DNA of 36,784 nucleotides from Xenorhabdus eapokensis (GTDB lineage: Bacteria > Pseudomonadota > Gammaproteobacteria > Enterobacterales > Enterobacteriaceae): the NCBI RefSeq assembly GCF_001908105.1, contig NZ_MKGQ01000029.1:1-36784 (forward strand). Direction: 5' to 3'. A program made the translations under genes and the position numbers. Of this stretch, positions 19,322 through 27,649 are shown piece by piece (position 1 is the first letter of the stretch; each line of letters opens with the position of its first letter). The notes below the pieces were generated by a model, which was not told the origin of the DNA, made no database searches, and saw only the letters and a list, made by a program, of their open reading frames with translations.

Positions 19322-20388
19322 GAAATATATTTCCTTGCTGCTGAAATGACAGCATTTGTGGGTATCAGATCTAAATAGCGTTCGTTTGTACAGGTTTTTA
19401 TATCATCTGGATGTGGAATATTGCCATAATCGCCAGCCCAAATCACCTCACCAACAGATTGCCAGGGTTTCCAAAATATCAGTTTGGAGGGACCGAACAA
19501 TGCAATACAGGGTGTTTTCAGGGCAGCGGCCATATGCATTGGTACTGAATCTACGCCAATAAATAACTTAGCATGATCAATCAAAGCGGCAAGTTTGGGT
19601 AATGTTAGCTTTCCAGCCAGAGAAAGGATGTTCTTTGTATCATCAGGGCAGTGTGACAAGATGGCGGATACCATTTCCAATTCCTTTTGGTCTGGTCCAG
19701 AAGTAATGATAATACTATGCCCATCTTTTTGTAGTGCAGTAATCACTTGCGCCATTTTTTTTTCATCCCAACACTTAAAAAACCATCGAGATGTAGGTTG
19801 AACAACGACATATTTTGCTGAAAATCCATACTGTGAGAGCGCTTGTTTTATCCATTTTAAATCGTCTTTACTATAACTCATTGTCACTTTTGTGATAATT
19901 GAATTAAATTGCAATGGCTTTAGGATAGAAAGGTTTTGTTCTACTGTATGCAATGAATCATGGTTAGTTGTTGGTATAACCTCAGTATGACATAAACGCC
20001 ATTTCCAATTTTGTCGTTTAGGGAAACTAAGGGCCAGTCGGATAGGTGCGCCGATAAAACGCGAAATAAATGCACTTCTCCATTGGTCGGCGAGGTTGAC
20101 TACTAAATCATAATGTTGCTGTCTCAATGTCTTAAGCAGGGTCCACTCATACAATAATTTTTTCCTTGTACCCAGTTGCTTCCACGTGCGGTCTATAGAA
20201 AAAATACGGGAAATCTCTGCCAAATTTTCCAGCATCGGTGAGGTTTCTTGATAAAGGAGAACATCAATTTTTGCATCTGGATAGTGAAGAGTGAGTGTGC
20301 TGATCACTGGGGTTATCAGTAACATATCTCCATAATGTTGTAATTTAATCACTAGAATGCGTTTGATTTTATTATTTTGGGGGATCAT
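19318..20388 (-). CDS. waaQ: Heptosyltransferase III WaaQ
   Basis: WaaQ adds the branching third heptose to heptose II from ADP-heptose. The 356-residue GT9 protein has the WaaQ-type start KRILVIKLQHYGDMLLITPV, including the conserved Asp. It continues with IDVLLYQET and LVVNLADQWRSA, and has the GVDSVPMHMAAALKTPCIALFGPS donor-domain motif. It is the first gene of waaQ-wabG-wabH and follows a good sigma-70 promoter about 50 bases upstream. It is divergent from the deacetylase gene wabN. Confidence 0.92.
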   Translation of the reverse strand: MIPQNNKIKRILVIKLQHYGDMLLITPVISTLTLHYPDAKIDVLLYQETSPMLENLAEISRIFSIDRTWKQLGTRKKLLYEWTLLKTLRQQHYDLVVNLADQWRSAFISRFIGAPIRLALSFPKRQNWKWRLCHTEVIPTTNHDSLHTVEQNLSILKPLQFNSIITKVTMSYSKDDLKWIKQALSQYGFSAKYVVVQPTSRWFFKCWDEKKMAQVITALQKDGHSIIITSGPDQKELEMVSAILSHCPDDTKNILSLAGKLTLPKLAALIDHAKLFIGVDSVPMHMAAALKTPCIALFGPSKLIFWKPWQSVGEVIWAGDYGNIPHPDDIKTCTNERYLDLIPTNAVISAARKYIS

Positions 20389-20438
20389 TTGTTGGGTTCT
20401 TTAATATATCGATGTCATATGGTGAGCTCAATGTAAAA

Positions 20439-20468
20439 ATTATAGTGTGGCATTTTTAAGTACACCAA
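20439..20468 (-). promoter_or_regulatory. Sigma-70 promoter of waaQ-wabG-wabH
   Basis: On the minus strand TTGGTG (plus 20463-20468) is followed by an 18-base spacer and a perfect TATAAT (plus 20439-20444). The -10 lies 50 bases upstream of the waaQ ATG. No clear ops/JUMPstart element is visible in this leader. Confidence 0.65.
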
Positions 20469-20530
20469 CTAAGAATGGCACTGGATAGATAGAGTGTATG
20501 TTCAATCAGGTAGAATAGGAGCAGACAGAT

Positions 20531-20547
20531 AATTAGATTCTCTAATT
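20531..20547. repeat. Palindrome in waaQ/wabN divergent region
   Basis: AATTAGA-TTC-TCTAATT is a perfect 7-bp inverted repeat around a 3-base centre. It lies upstream of wabN and about 65 bases upstream of the waaQ -35, a position suited to a shared regulator. No binding protein can be named. Confidence 0.4.
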
Positions 20548-20610
20548 GCGCTCTTTGTTTGTTATGCGTACCATTAGGACAATTATCATTGTCACTTTTG
20601 GTGCATATCA

Positions 20611-21573
20611 ATGTTATTACCCGCTTTTATTATCACGATCGACACCGAAGGTGATGATCTATGGCAAAATAGTGGACGAATCTCAACAAAAAACACGCAT
20701 TATTTGCCAAGGTTTCAGAATCTTTGTGAACGTTTTGGATTCAAACCTGTTTGGTTAACTAACTATGAAATGGCAATGGATGATAGTTATATCGAATTTG
20801 CCAAAGATGTGATAGCCAGAAATACGGGTGAAATCGGTATGCATTTACATGCCTGGAATAGCCCACCTATTGTTCCCCTTACTAACGATGATATGCGTTA
20901 TAAGCCATATTTGATTGAATATCCTAAAGATCGAATTAAAGAAAAAGTTGGTTTTATGACCAATCTTTTGGAAGATAAACTCCAAACTAAGATGTTGAGC
21001 CATCGTGCTGGTCGTTGGGCGTTTAATGAGTATTACGCACAATTATTAGTGGAATATGGATATCAGGTAGATTGTTCTGTTACACCAAAAGTTAATTGGG
21101 ACTTTACCAAGGGTGATCCTAATGGGAATGGTGGAACAGATTATAGCCATTTCCCTAATCATGCTTATTTTATGGATTTGCAGGATATTTCCAAAGAAGG
21201 AGATTCTTCGTTATTACAAGTACCGATGAGTATTCAATATAAGCACTCCAGAGTTATGAATTTCATTAAGCAGGAGTATGATCGATTGAGAGGAAAACAG
21301 CGTTCTCCATCGGTTAATTGGCTGAGACCAAAAGGCGGAAATTTGGCGCAGATGAAAACTGTAGTCCAACAAACTTTAACTAATGGCAATGACTATGTTG
21401 AGTTTATGTTGCATTCCTCTGAATTTATGCCAGGGGGGAGTCCAACTTTCCAGAATGAAGAACAAATTGAGCAGCTTTATCAGGATCTGGAAGGGTTGTT
21501 TGCGTTTTTGCAGCCTTTGGTGCAGGGGATGACGTTGGGGGAATATTATCTAGTAAAATTACTTAGGAACTAA
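20611..21573 (+). CDS. wabN: LPS core GlcNAc deacetylase, WabN-like
   Basis: This 320-residue protein is a NodB/polysaccharide-deacetylase-superfamily enzyme. Visible motifs are TIDTEGDD (9-16, metal-binding acids), GMHLHAW (76-82, metal-binding histidines), SHRAGRW (130-136) and LHSSEFMPGG (about 267-276). There is no signal peptide, which fits action on the core at the cytoplasmic face. In Klebsiella WabN removes the acetyl group from the GlcNAc added by WabH. wabG and wabH lie in the divergent operon next door, so the same step is likely here. Similar proteins in relatives may be labelled WalW (recollection). The start codon has no strong ribosome site, so the N-terminus is less certain. 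Confidence 0.7.
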   Translation: MLLPAFIITIDTEGDDLWQNSGRISTKNTHYLPRFQNLCERFGFKPVWLTNYEMAMDDSYIEFAKDVIARNTGEIGMHLHAWNSPPIVPLTNDDMRYKPYLIEYPKDRIKEKVGFMTNLLEDKLQTKMLSHRAGRWAFNEYYAQLLVEYGYQVDCSVTPKVNWDFTKGDPNGNGGTDYSHFPNHAYFMDLQDISKEGDSSLLQVPMSIQYKHSRVMNFIKQEYDRLRGKQRSPSVNWLRPKGGNLAQMKTVVQQTLTNGNDYVEFMLHSSEFMPGGSPTFQNEEQIEQLYQDLEGLFAFLQPLVQGMTLGEYYLVKLLRN

Positions 21574-21666
21574 ATATAAAAAGAGAGTCTGTATCTTATC
21601 TTATATGAGAATATAACTATTCTTTAAGTTTTTTATAAAAATAATTTATTTTGCGGTGTTTTTTAT

Positions 21667-23244
21667 ATGTTGGATTTTTTTGTTAAGTTTATATTTGTTA
21701 TGATTGAAAAACATAATTTTTCTCTAAAGAAAATAACACCAATTATATTTTTGTCATTATTTTGTTTTTTGGTGAATTTTTCTTTAGGATATGGTTTTAG
21801 ACCTTTTTATGCTTTTTTATTGATGTTTCTTCTTCTTATTATTGTAAATAAATGTAATTTTTTATATAAGGCTAACATTATATTTTTGTTGATACTGTCT
21901 TCGGCTTATTTTCCGATTGGATTGATTTATGGTCCTCCATCTTTTAATTCGGTATTGTCTCTGTATTATACAAATAAAAATGAAAGCTTTGAATTCATTA
22001 AGTCTATTCCTGTTTATTATTTCTTATCTAGTATTCTTGTCATAATTATTGGATTTTTGAATTTAAAGTTACCATTGAAAATAGAAAGTAAAAAAATTAT
22101 CTTGTTTTCTTATTTTATTGTATTTTTTGGGGTTTTTTATAACCCTATAAAGATTTATGTCAAGTCTAATAATTTTGATTTGTTATCAATTAGATTCCCT
22201 CCTGTAAGATTTTTCTGTGAAATATATTTGTCAAACCAAGAAGTAAAAAAACAATATGAAGAGCAAAATAGACTATTAAATTTAACGGATGATTGGAACC
22301 CATCAAGAAAAACTGACAATAAATATGATACTTATATCGTTGTTATTGGTGAGAGTGTCAGAAAAGACATGATGAACAGTTATGGTTTCCCCTTAGAGAA
22401 TACCCCTTTCATGAGTAAAGCTAATGGGATATTATTTAATAATTATATTTCTGCTGCTTCTTCAACTGTATTATCATTAACAAACTCTTTCTCTCTGAGA
22501 GAAAATGATAATTTAAAGGTCAATGATAATATAGTATCGTTAGCAAATAAAAGTGGATATTTTACTTATTGGTTTTCAAACCAAGGAATGTTAGGAATAT
22601 ATGATACAAGTATCAGCGCCATAGGACAAAAAGCAAATTATTATTTTTTCTCTAACAAAGGAGAATATAATTATGTTAAATTATCTGATGATATTTTATT
22701 GCCAAAAGTGATCAATGCATTAAATGATAATATAAAGAAGAAGATAATTTTTGTTCATTTGATTGGTTCTCATGCGGATCATTGTGAAAGAACAAATGAA
22801 AAATATGATGAGTTTTACTTAAATAAAGATATGTCATGTTATATTCAAAGCATTAAAAATACGGATCTACTTTTATCAAAAATTGCCGATGCTGCTAATA
22901 AAAGCAATAGAAAATGGTCAATGATGTATTTTTCAGATCATGGTGTTTCTTTTTATAATGAAAAGTTAAAAGATAAAAGATTAACTCACAGTGATAAATA
23001 TAAACAAAACTATCAAGTTCCTTTCTTTATTACATCTTATGATAGTGAGTATAGAAGCTATATTAATAAATTTATAAGTGGATTTGATTTTTTATCTATT
23101 TATTCTGAGTGGATAGGCGTAAGTGAAGCTAGAATTAATAGTAACTGTAAATATTTTTCTAATGATGAATGTGATAAAGAAGTTAAAGTTATTGATTTTA
23201 ATAATAATTTAAAATATTATAATTCATTACCAGACGAAAAATAA
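21667..23244 (+). CDS. Phosphoethanolamine transferase-like membrane sulfatase
   Basis: The 525-residue protein has about five N-terminal membrane helices (roughly 23-42, 45-62, 68-88, 115-132, 142-160) and a periplasmic sulfatase/alkaline-phosphatase-type domain. Family marks are VVIGESVRKDMMNSYGF (about 230, metal-binding Glu), SAASSTVLSLTNSFS (about 268, expected nucleophilic Thr), HLIGSHAD, and YFSDHG (about 425, metal-binding Asp and His). This is the EptA/EptB/EptC layout, which moves phosphoethanolamine from phosphatidylethanolamine to lipid A or core heptose; in Proteus an EptC enzyme decorates core heptose. It is very AT-rich compared with its neighbours, suggesting transfer. The start may be at 21667 or at the in-frame ATG 33 bases later. 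The acceptor is unknown. Confidence 0.82.
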   Translation: MLDFFVKFIFVMIEKHNFSLKKITPIIFLSLFCFLVNFSLGYGFRPFYAFLLMFLLLIIVNKCNFLYKANIIFLLILSSAYFPIGLIYGPPSFNSVLSLYYTNKNESFEFIKSIPVYYFLSSILVIIIGFLNLKLPLKIESKKIILFSYFIVFFGVFYNPIKIYVKSNNFDLLSIRFPPVRFFCEIYLSNQEVKKQYEEQNRLLNLTDDWNPSRKTDNKYDTYIVVIGESVRKDMMNSYGFPLENTPFMSKANGILFNNYISAASSTVLSLTNSFSLRENDNLKVNDNIVSLANKSGYFTYWFSNQGMLGIYDTSISAIGQKANYYFFSNKGEYNYVKLSDDILLPKVINALNDNIKKKIIFVHLIGSHADHCERTNEKYDEFYLNKDMSCYIQSIKNTDLLLSKIADAANKSNRKWSMMYFSDHGVSFYNEKLKDKRLTHSDKYKQNYQVPFFITSYDSEYRSYINKFISGFDFLSIYSEWIGVSEARINSNCKYFSNDECDKEVKVIDFNNNLKYYNSLPDEK

Positions 23245-23566
23245 ATAGGATTAGCTGTTTTAGCAGTGATGAGATTTTTGATGCCTGAGATATAGTAAGA
23301 ATTTTCTGTTATCTCAGGCTAAAAGTATTTAACTTATTTATTTTATTTGTATTTTTAAAATTTTTAGTTATGTTTTTTAATCTATGGATGTAAGTTGATA
23401 ATATCATATTAAAACATATCTATTCCTAAAAATTTTTGCATTAATTAAAAAAATTTTAATCAAAAAAACAACCATTAAAATATTTAGTGTTTTTATACTT
23501 TACGGTTTTCTTCCTTGATTTATAAGGAAGGATTGTTATATAAAATAAAAAGAGTGTATCATTGTT
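23245..23566. other. AT-rich intergenic gap with two hairpins
   Basis: No gene is visible in these 322 bases. A perfect 10-bp inverted repeat GCCTGAGATA / TATCTCAGGC (23283-23292 and 23310-23319, 17-base loop) lies 38 bases after the preceding stop and may end that transcript, though no T tract follows. A second stem CTTCCTT / AAGGAAG (23510-23516, 23524-23530, 7-base loop) lies in the leader of the next gene. The remainder is low-complexity A/T sequence that probably includes a promoter I cannot fix. Confidence 0.6.
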
Positions 23567-24541
23567 ATGAAAAATCCTTTAGTGTCTATTATAATACCAG
23601 CATTTAATGTTGAAAATTTTATATCTAATGCGATTAATAGTGTTTTGAATCAGACATATAATAACATAGAAATAATAATTATTAATGATGGTTCAACTGA
23701 TAATACATTAAATGTTATAGAGAGTATAGCAGATGAAAATAAGAATATCATGGTGTTATCTCAAATAAATAAAGGGATTTCTTCAGCAAGAAATTTTGGA
23801 TTATGTAAAGCTACTGGTGAATATATTTCTTTTCTGGATAGTGATGATACTATAGAACCTATTTTTATAGAGAGCATGTTGAAAAAAAATGAAAAGGAAA
23901 ATAGTGATGTGGTTTTTTGTTTGAATAAAACAATTGATAAAAATAACAATATAAAATTTTCTAAAAATTATGAAGATATAAATAAATTAGCAGTAAATTA
24001 TATGAATTTTGATTATTTTGATATCTGCTGCATGCTAATAAAGCGTAGTTTCTTATTAGACTGTAATTTAACTTTCGATGAAAAATTGATAGTTGGTGAA
24101 GATGTGTTATTTATTTTGATGTGTATAAATAAAACTGATTTTTATTGTGTCCCTAAACATCTATATAATTATGTTTATAGAGAATGTTCTATAATGAATA
24201 AAAAATGGAAAGAGTATGATTATATGAATGAAATTCAAGCATGGGACACTATTTATCATAAAATGTATCTCGATTATCGTAAGAGAGATCGTAAACTTCT
24301 TATGGATAAAATAGGCACAAAAGTTTTAAGCCTTAAAGTGGCTTTTATGTGGAAATTACTTGCTTCTGGGAAAGTTAATGAGCTTTCAAATTTTATTTCA
24401 AATCTTTCATGTTATAATAAATACTCTGTCTTTCTTAGGAAAAAAGAACTATTTAAGTTAAACTTGATAAATTCAAAAAATAAAATAAAATGGTTTTTAG
24501 CACGATTTCTTTTTACAAAGAAAAAAGATATAATTCAATAA
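23567..24541 (+). CDS. Family 2 glycosyltransferase (GT-A)
   Basis: The 324-residue product starts MKNPLVSIIIPAFNVENFI, the classic GT2 opening. It has IIINDGSTDNT (about 38-48), NKGISSARNFG (about 67-77) and the metal-binding LDSDDT (about 91-96), followed by a VGEDVLF segment typical of capsule and LPS glycosyltransferases. It lacks membrane segments. It is strongly AT-rich, like the phosphoethanolamine transferase before it, and unlike the conserved core genes. It probably adds a strain-variable sugar to the core. Donor and acceptor are unknown. It converges with the next gene across a strong terminator. Confidence 0.85.
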   Translation: MKNPLVSIIIPAFNVENFISNAINSVLNQTYNNIEIIIINDGSTDNTLNVIESIADENKNIMVLSQINKGISSARNFGLCKATGEYISFLDSDDTIEPIFIESMLKKNEKENSDVVFCLNKTIDKNNNIKFSKNYEDINKLAVNYMNFDYFDICCMLIKRSFLLDCNLTFDEKLIVGEDVLFILMCINKTDFYCVPKHLYNYVYRECSIMNKKWKEYDYMNEIQAWDTIYHKMYLDYRKRDRKLLMDKIGTKVLSLKVAFMWKLLASGKVNELSNFISNLSCYNKYSVFLRKKELFKLNLINSKNKIKWFLARFLFTKKKDIIQ

Positions 24542-24551
24542 CCATGTATAA

Positions 24552-24587
24552 GGCCTGGATTAGCAGGCCATTTACAAAATGGTTTTT
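24552..24587. terminator. Terminator between convergent AT-rich genes
   Basis: CCATTT-ACA-AAATGG (24568-24582) followed by T5 is a rho-independent terminator for the plus-strand gene. A second stem GGCCTG / CAGGCC (24552-24557, 24564-24569) shares two bases with it, so the two hairpins are mutually exclusive and may serve opposite directions. Confidence 0.7.
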
Positions 24588-24591
24588 ATAA

Positions 24592-25467
24592 TTAAAGTGT
24601 TACAACCCTAAATAATTTTTCTCGTCTACACCAGCGTTCTTTATAATTAAATGTAGGTCGGCCAAAACTAAATCTCATTTCAATGTTATTTTTTTCTGCA
24701 AGAGCTATAGCATTCTTTATGTTAATCCACATTGCTATTGTTCCTACAGGAATTTCTTGCAAACTCATATCCCTACCGGTATTGATAAAATCAAAATTTA
24801 TCCAATTAACACATTGTTTTTTTATAACAAATTGAACTGAGGCTGGTTTGTTTTTCCAGAAAAGTATATGTCCAAATTTCAAAGATGGAATATTGTTTAG
24901 TAATTCTTTTATTGCTATTTTATTAATATGACATTTTCGCCTCATAAAGAATAGTTCATCATAAATCTCAACGAATTCCTCCGTTGATATGTCAAAAATA
25001 TTAATTAAACTGCCATCCTTTTTCAGAAAATTTTTTAGTTCACGATTTCTTGTGTTTATTGTTTTTCCTGATAGCTCTTTAACAAAACAGATTTCACGGT
25101 GGGAATTAAATATATGTGAACTATTAATAACTGTTTTAGCATTTTTATGAGACAAAAATTTTGATTTAAACGGCAATATACATTTTATTTCAGGTTTAAT
25201 TGGAAATAAGATTTCATCGGTACAAACAGGGTAAGGGTTACCTATTTTTTGTGATAAACTTGGTTCTCCAGCTAAATAATTAGAATCCCAAACGCATACT
25301 GCAGCTATAATGTTGTTACTGTTATCTGTTTTAACGAAATATTTTTCATTCAAATCAAACCTAGCATGTAAAAACTGTAGTACTTCTGGGGAGGTTGAGA
25401 TACCACCTCCATATAACTCATACGCCTCTTCGTAATTAGCAAAGTTGGCTTTTTTCCAATTTAACAT
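24592..25467 (-). CDS. Mig-14-like protein (GNAT-fold)
   Basis: The 291-residue soluble protein has no signal peptide. The N-terminal EEAYELYGGGISTSPEVLQF segment and the C-terminal RFSFGRPTFNYKERWCRR segment resemble the Mig-14 family as I remember it; that family has a duplicated GNAT/FemAB-like fold. In Salmonella and Pseudomonas Mig-14 is needed for resistance to cationic antimicrobial peptides, probably by acting at the inner membrane. The central part (about 150-230, SVQFVIKK then WINFDF) fits an acetyltransferase core. It is AT-rich, runs toward the GT2 gene and sits 140 bases downstream of waaC. The assignment is by recall and could be a more general FemAB-like transferase. Confidence 0.55.
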   Translation of the reverse strand: MLNWKKANFANYEEAYELYGGGISTSPEVLQFLHARFDLNEKYFVKTDNSNNIIAAVCVWDSNYLAGEPSLSQKIGNPYPVCTDEILFPIKPEIKCILPFKSKFLSHKNAKTVINSSHIFNSHREICFVKELSGKTINTRNRELKNFLKKDGSLINIFDISTEEFVEIYDELFFMRRKCHINKIAIKELLNNIPSLKFGHILFWKNKPASVQFVIKKQCVNWINFDFINTGRDMSLQEIPVGTIAMWINIKNAIALAEKNNIEMRFSFGRPTFNYKERWCRREKLFRVVTL

Positions 25468-25607
25468 GTACAGCCCTTAGTTTTTTCTTATAAAAACATT
25501 TATTCTTGAATTAAAAAAATATTTCTTACAATTACAATAAATAGTGTTTCTACCTTGTATTATCTTAAGAGTTTTCAATAAATATTAAAATCGTAAGCTA
25601 TTCATGT

Positions 25608-26588
25608 TCACTGGATAAAATCTTTTTGTAATACTCTCTTCACAAGCAACATAACTTCCTCTGAAGTAATACCTTGCATCGTATTATCAGCCGATTTCAA
25701 AGGATGCTGCTCTTTACCATATCCACCGATTAAACCAGGATCAGTCGGCCCAAATAGCGTAATATTGGGTCGATCAAGTGCTGCTGTAAGATGGCTTAAT
25801 CCTGTATCAACTGAAACTACGGCTTGTGCTCCTGCGAGAACGTGTGCAATTTCAGCCAGAGTCAGTTTTGGCAGAACATCAACATGGGGAAACCCTTCCG
25901 CTAGCCTTAATGCCCGCTGATATTCATGCTCGGCACCCCAGGGAAGTTTGATGCGCATACCCGTTGTCTGAATATCTGCAATAAGCTGCCGCCAATGATT
26001 TTCAGGCCAATGTTTTTCATCACGGGTAGTTGCATGGAGGAAAACGAGATAGTGATTTCGGCTGCTGGTTTGCTGGCTTAAAAAATGGCGGGCGATGGCG
26101 TAATCACCTTGCCCTGACGGTTTTTCATAGCCCAAACTATCAGCAAATAAAGCCCGAATGCGTTCAACCGCATGCTGTTGCTTGCTGACAGCATGACAGT
26201 GTTCGTAGAAGAAACTGGCGATGGGTTCACGGATGCTTTTTCGATCGTAACCATGCTTTGGGCCATGTGCTAATCGGGTTACCAAAAAAGCACTTTTTAA
26301 CAGGCCTTGCGCATCAATAACAGCATCATATTGGTGCTGTTGCAGTTGTTGCCGAAATCGTGCCCGTTCTTCACGAATATCTTTTCTGAACCAATTCTTG
26401 CGCCAACGGCGAATAGCCACGGGGATCACATTTCCGACAGCATTGTGCCAGGTTGGAATTTGGGCAAACCCTTCTTCCACTACCCAATCAAATTGAATGT
26501 CAGGAAGCTGCTGTTTTGCATCCGTTAATGCTGGCAGAGTATGTAACACATCCCCCATAGAAGATGTTTTTACCAGTAAAACACGCAT
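25608..26588 (-). CDS. waaC: Heptosyltransferase I WaaC
   Basis: WaaC transfers the first L-glycero-D-manno-heptose from ADP-heptose to Kdo. The 326-residue GT9 protein starts MRVLLVKTSSMGDVLHTLPA with the conserved Asp. It has the DAQGLLKSA acceptor segment, the LHATTRDEKHWPE loop and the VSVDTGLSHLTAALDRPNITLFGPT donor-domain motif, all typical of WaaC. It starts on the last base of the waaF stop (one-base overlap) and is the last gene of hldD-waaF-waaC. The gene that follows in E. coli and Klebsiella loci, waaL, is not here. Confidence 0.96.
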   Translation of the reverse strand: MRVLLVKTSSMGDVLHTLPALTDAKQQLPDIQFDWVVEEGFAQIPTWHNAVGNVIPVAIRRWRKNWFRKDIREERARFRQQLQQHQYDAVIDAQGLLKSAFLVTRLAHGPKHGYDRKSIREPIASFFYEHCHAVSKQQHAVERIRALFADSLGYEKPSGQGDYAIARHFLSQQTSSRNHYLVFLHATTRDEKHWPENHWRQLIADIQTTGMRIKLPWGAEHEYQRALRLAEGFPHVDVLPKLTLAEIAHVLAGAQAVVSVDTGLSHLTAALDRPNITLFGPTDPGLIGGYGKEQHPLKSADNTMQGITSEEVMLLVKRVLQKDFIQ

Positions 26589-27640
26589 TAATTTTGGCTC
26601 TCCGCCTGTAGCAGTTTTTCTAATGAAGACAGGACCATTTCAGGTTGAATATCGATCAAGCTTTGGTGATAGCCGCCGTCACTGTCGCCTTTTCTAATCT
26701 TATGGTAGCCCGTAATCAGGCGGATCACTTCGGCCTTATTCGATAGTGGTGGGGTAAAGTCCGGGCTGCTTGGCCCGTATAATGCCACCAGAGGGCGGTT
26801 TAAGGCCGCTGCGACATGCATCAAACCTGAGTCATTTGTGACGATGGCATCACAAGCTGCGATGATATTCACTGCTTGTTCAAGTGAGGTTTTCCCTGCC
26901 AGATTGAGACAATTTTCGCGGGCATCATCGCTTAAAAGTGCGCGAATATCTTCACCTGCCTGATGATCTTTGTCAGAACCGAACAGTAAAACTTGATAGC
27001 CTTTTTGGGTAATTAACTGTTCAGCGAGGGCAGCATAGTGATAGTGTGGCCAACGTTTGGCTGGACCGAACTCGGCGCCTGGGCAGAAGCCAATAATAGG
27101 GCGGTGATCAGCAATATTGAAGGCTGAGGTTGATTCTGCAATATCTTCGTCATTGACACTTAATTGCGGCCATAATAAAGATTGTGGAAGATCATCGGCG
27201 CTACGCATGTTTTTCCCTTCATAGGCGAGAGCAACGTAGCGTTGGACCATAAGTGGAAAAGCACTCTTATTCAGGACTCGGATATCATTTAGCACTCCGT
27301 AACGCATCTCACCGCGCCAACCTGTACGTAGCGAGATATTGGCGAAGAAAGGTACTAGCGCAGATTTGAATGAATTGGGCAATACATAAGCACGATCGTA
27401 TCTATTTTCACGCAATACCAGACCAAGGCGTCGGCGCTCACCCAAGGCAAGGGCTCCATGACCAAGCGGCATGGCTAATGCCTGATGTACTTCTGGCATT
27501 TTTGCCAGCAATGGACGACACCATGCTGGCGCCATCACATCGATTTCTGCATTGGGGTACAAATCTTTCAAAGTCCGGTAGAGGCTTTGTGACATCATCA
27601 TGTCACCCACCCATGATGGGCCGATCACCAATATCTTCAT
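26588..27640 (-). CDS. waaF: Heptosyltransferase II WaaF
   Basis: WaaF adds the second heptose to heptose I. The 350-residue product (E. coli 348) starts MKILVIGPSWVGDMMMSQSL and has LPNSFKSALVPFFA and FCPGAEFGPAKRWPH. Its donor-domain motif VTNDSGLMHVAAALNRPLVALYGPSSPDFTPP is typical of WaaF rather than WaaC. It starts 9 bases after hldD and overlaps waaC by one base, the conserved enteric operon. Base composition matches housekeeping neighbours. Confidence 0.97.
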   Translation of the reverse strand: MKILVIGPSWVGDMMMSQSLYRTLKDLYPNAEIDVMAPAWCRPLLAKMPEVHQALAMPLGHGALALGERRRLGLVLRENRYDRAYVLPNSFKSALVPFFANISLRTGWRGEMRYGVLNDIRVLNKSAFPLMVQRYVALAYEGKNMRSADDLPQSLLWPQLSVNDEDIAESTSAFNIADHRPIIGFCPGAEFGPAKRWPHYHYAALAEQLITQKGYQVLLFGSDKDHQAGEDIRALLSDDARENCLNLAGKTSLEQAVNIIAACDAIVTNDSGLMHVAAALNRPLVALYGPSSPDFTPPLSNKAEVIRLITGYHKIRKGDSDGGYHQSLIDIQPEMVLSSLEKLLQAESQN

Positions 27641-27649
27641 AGAAATCGA

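Noticed and set aside
20546..20758. 70-codon frame starting upstream of wabN
   Set aside because: It overlaps the start of wabN in another frame, and the wabN frame carries the deacetylase motif TIDTEGDD from residue 9.
23340..23500. A/T tracts in the spacer as a possible origin or CRISPR leader
   Set aside because: No regular repeats, DnaA-box cluster or spacer pattern; it is simply low-complexity AT sequence.
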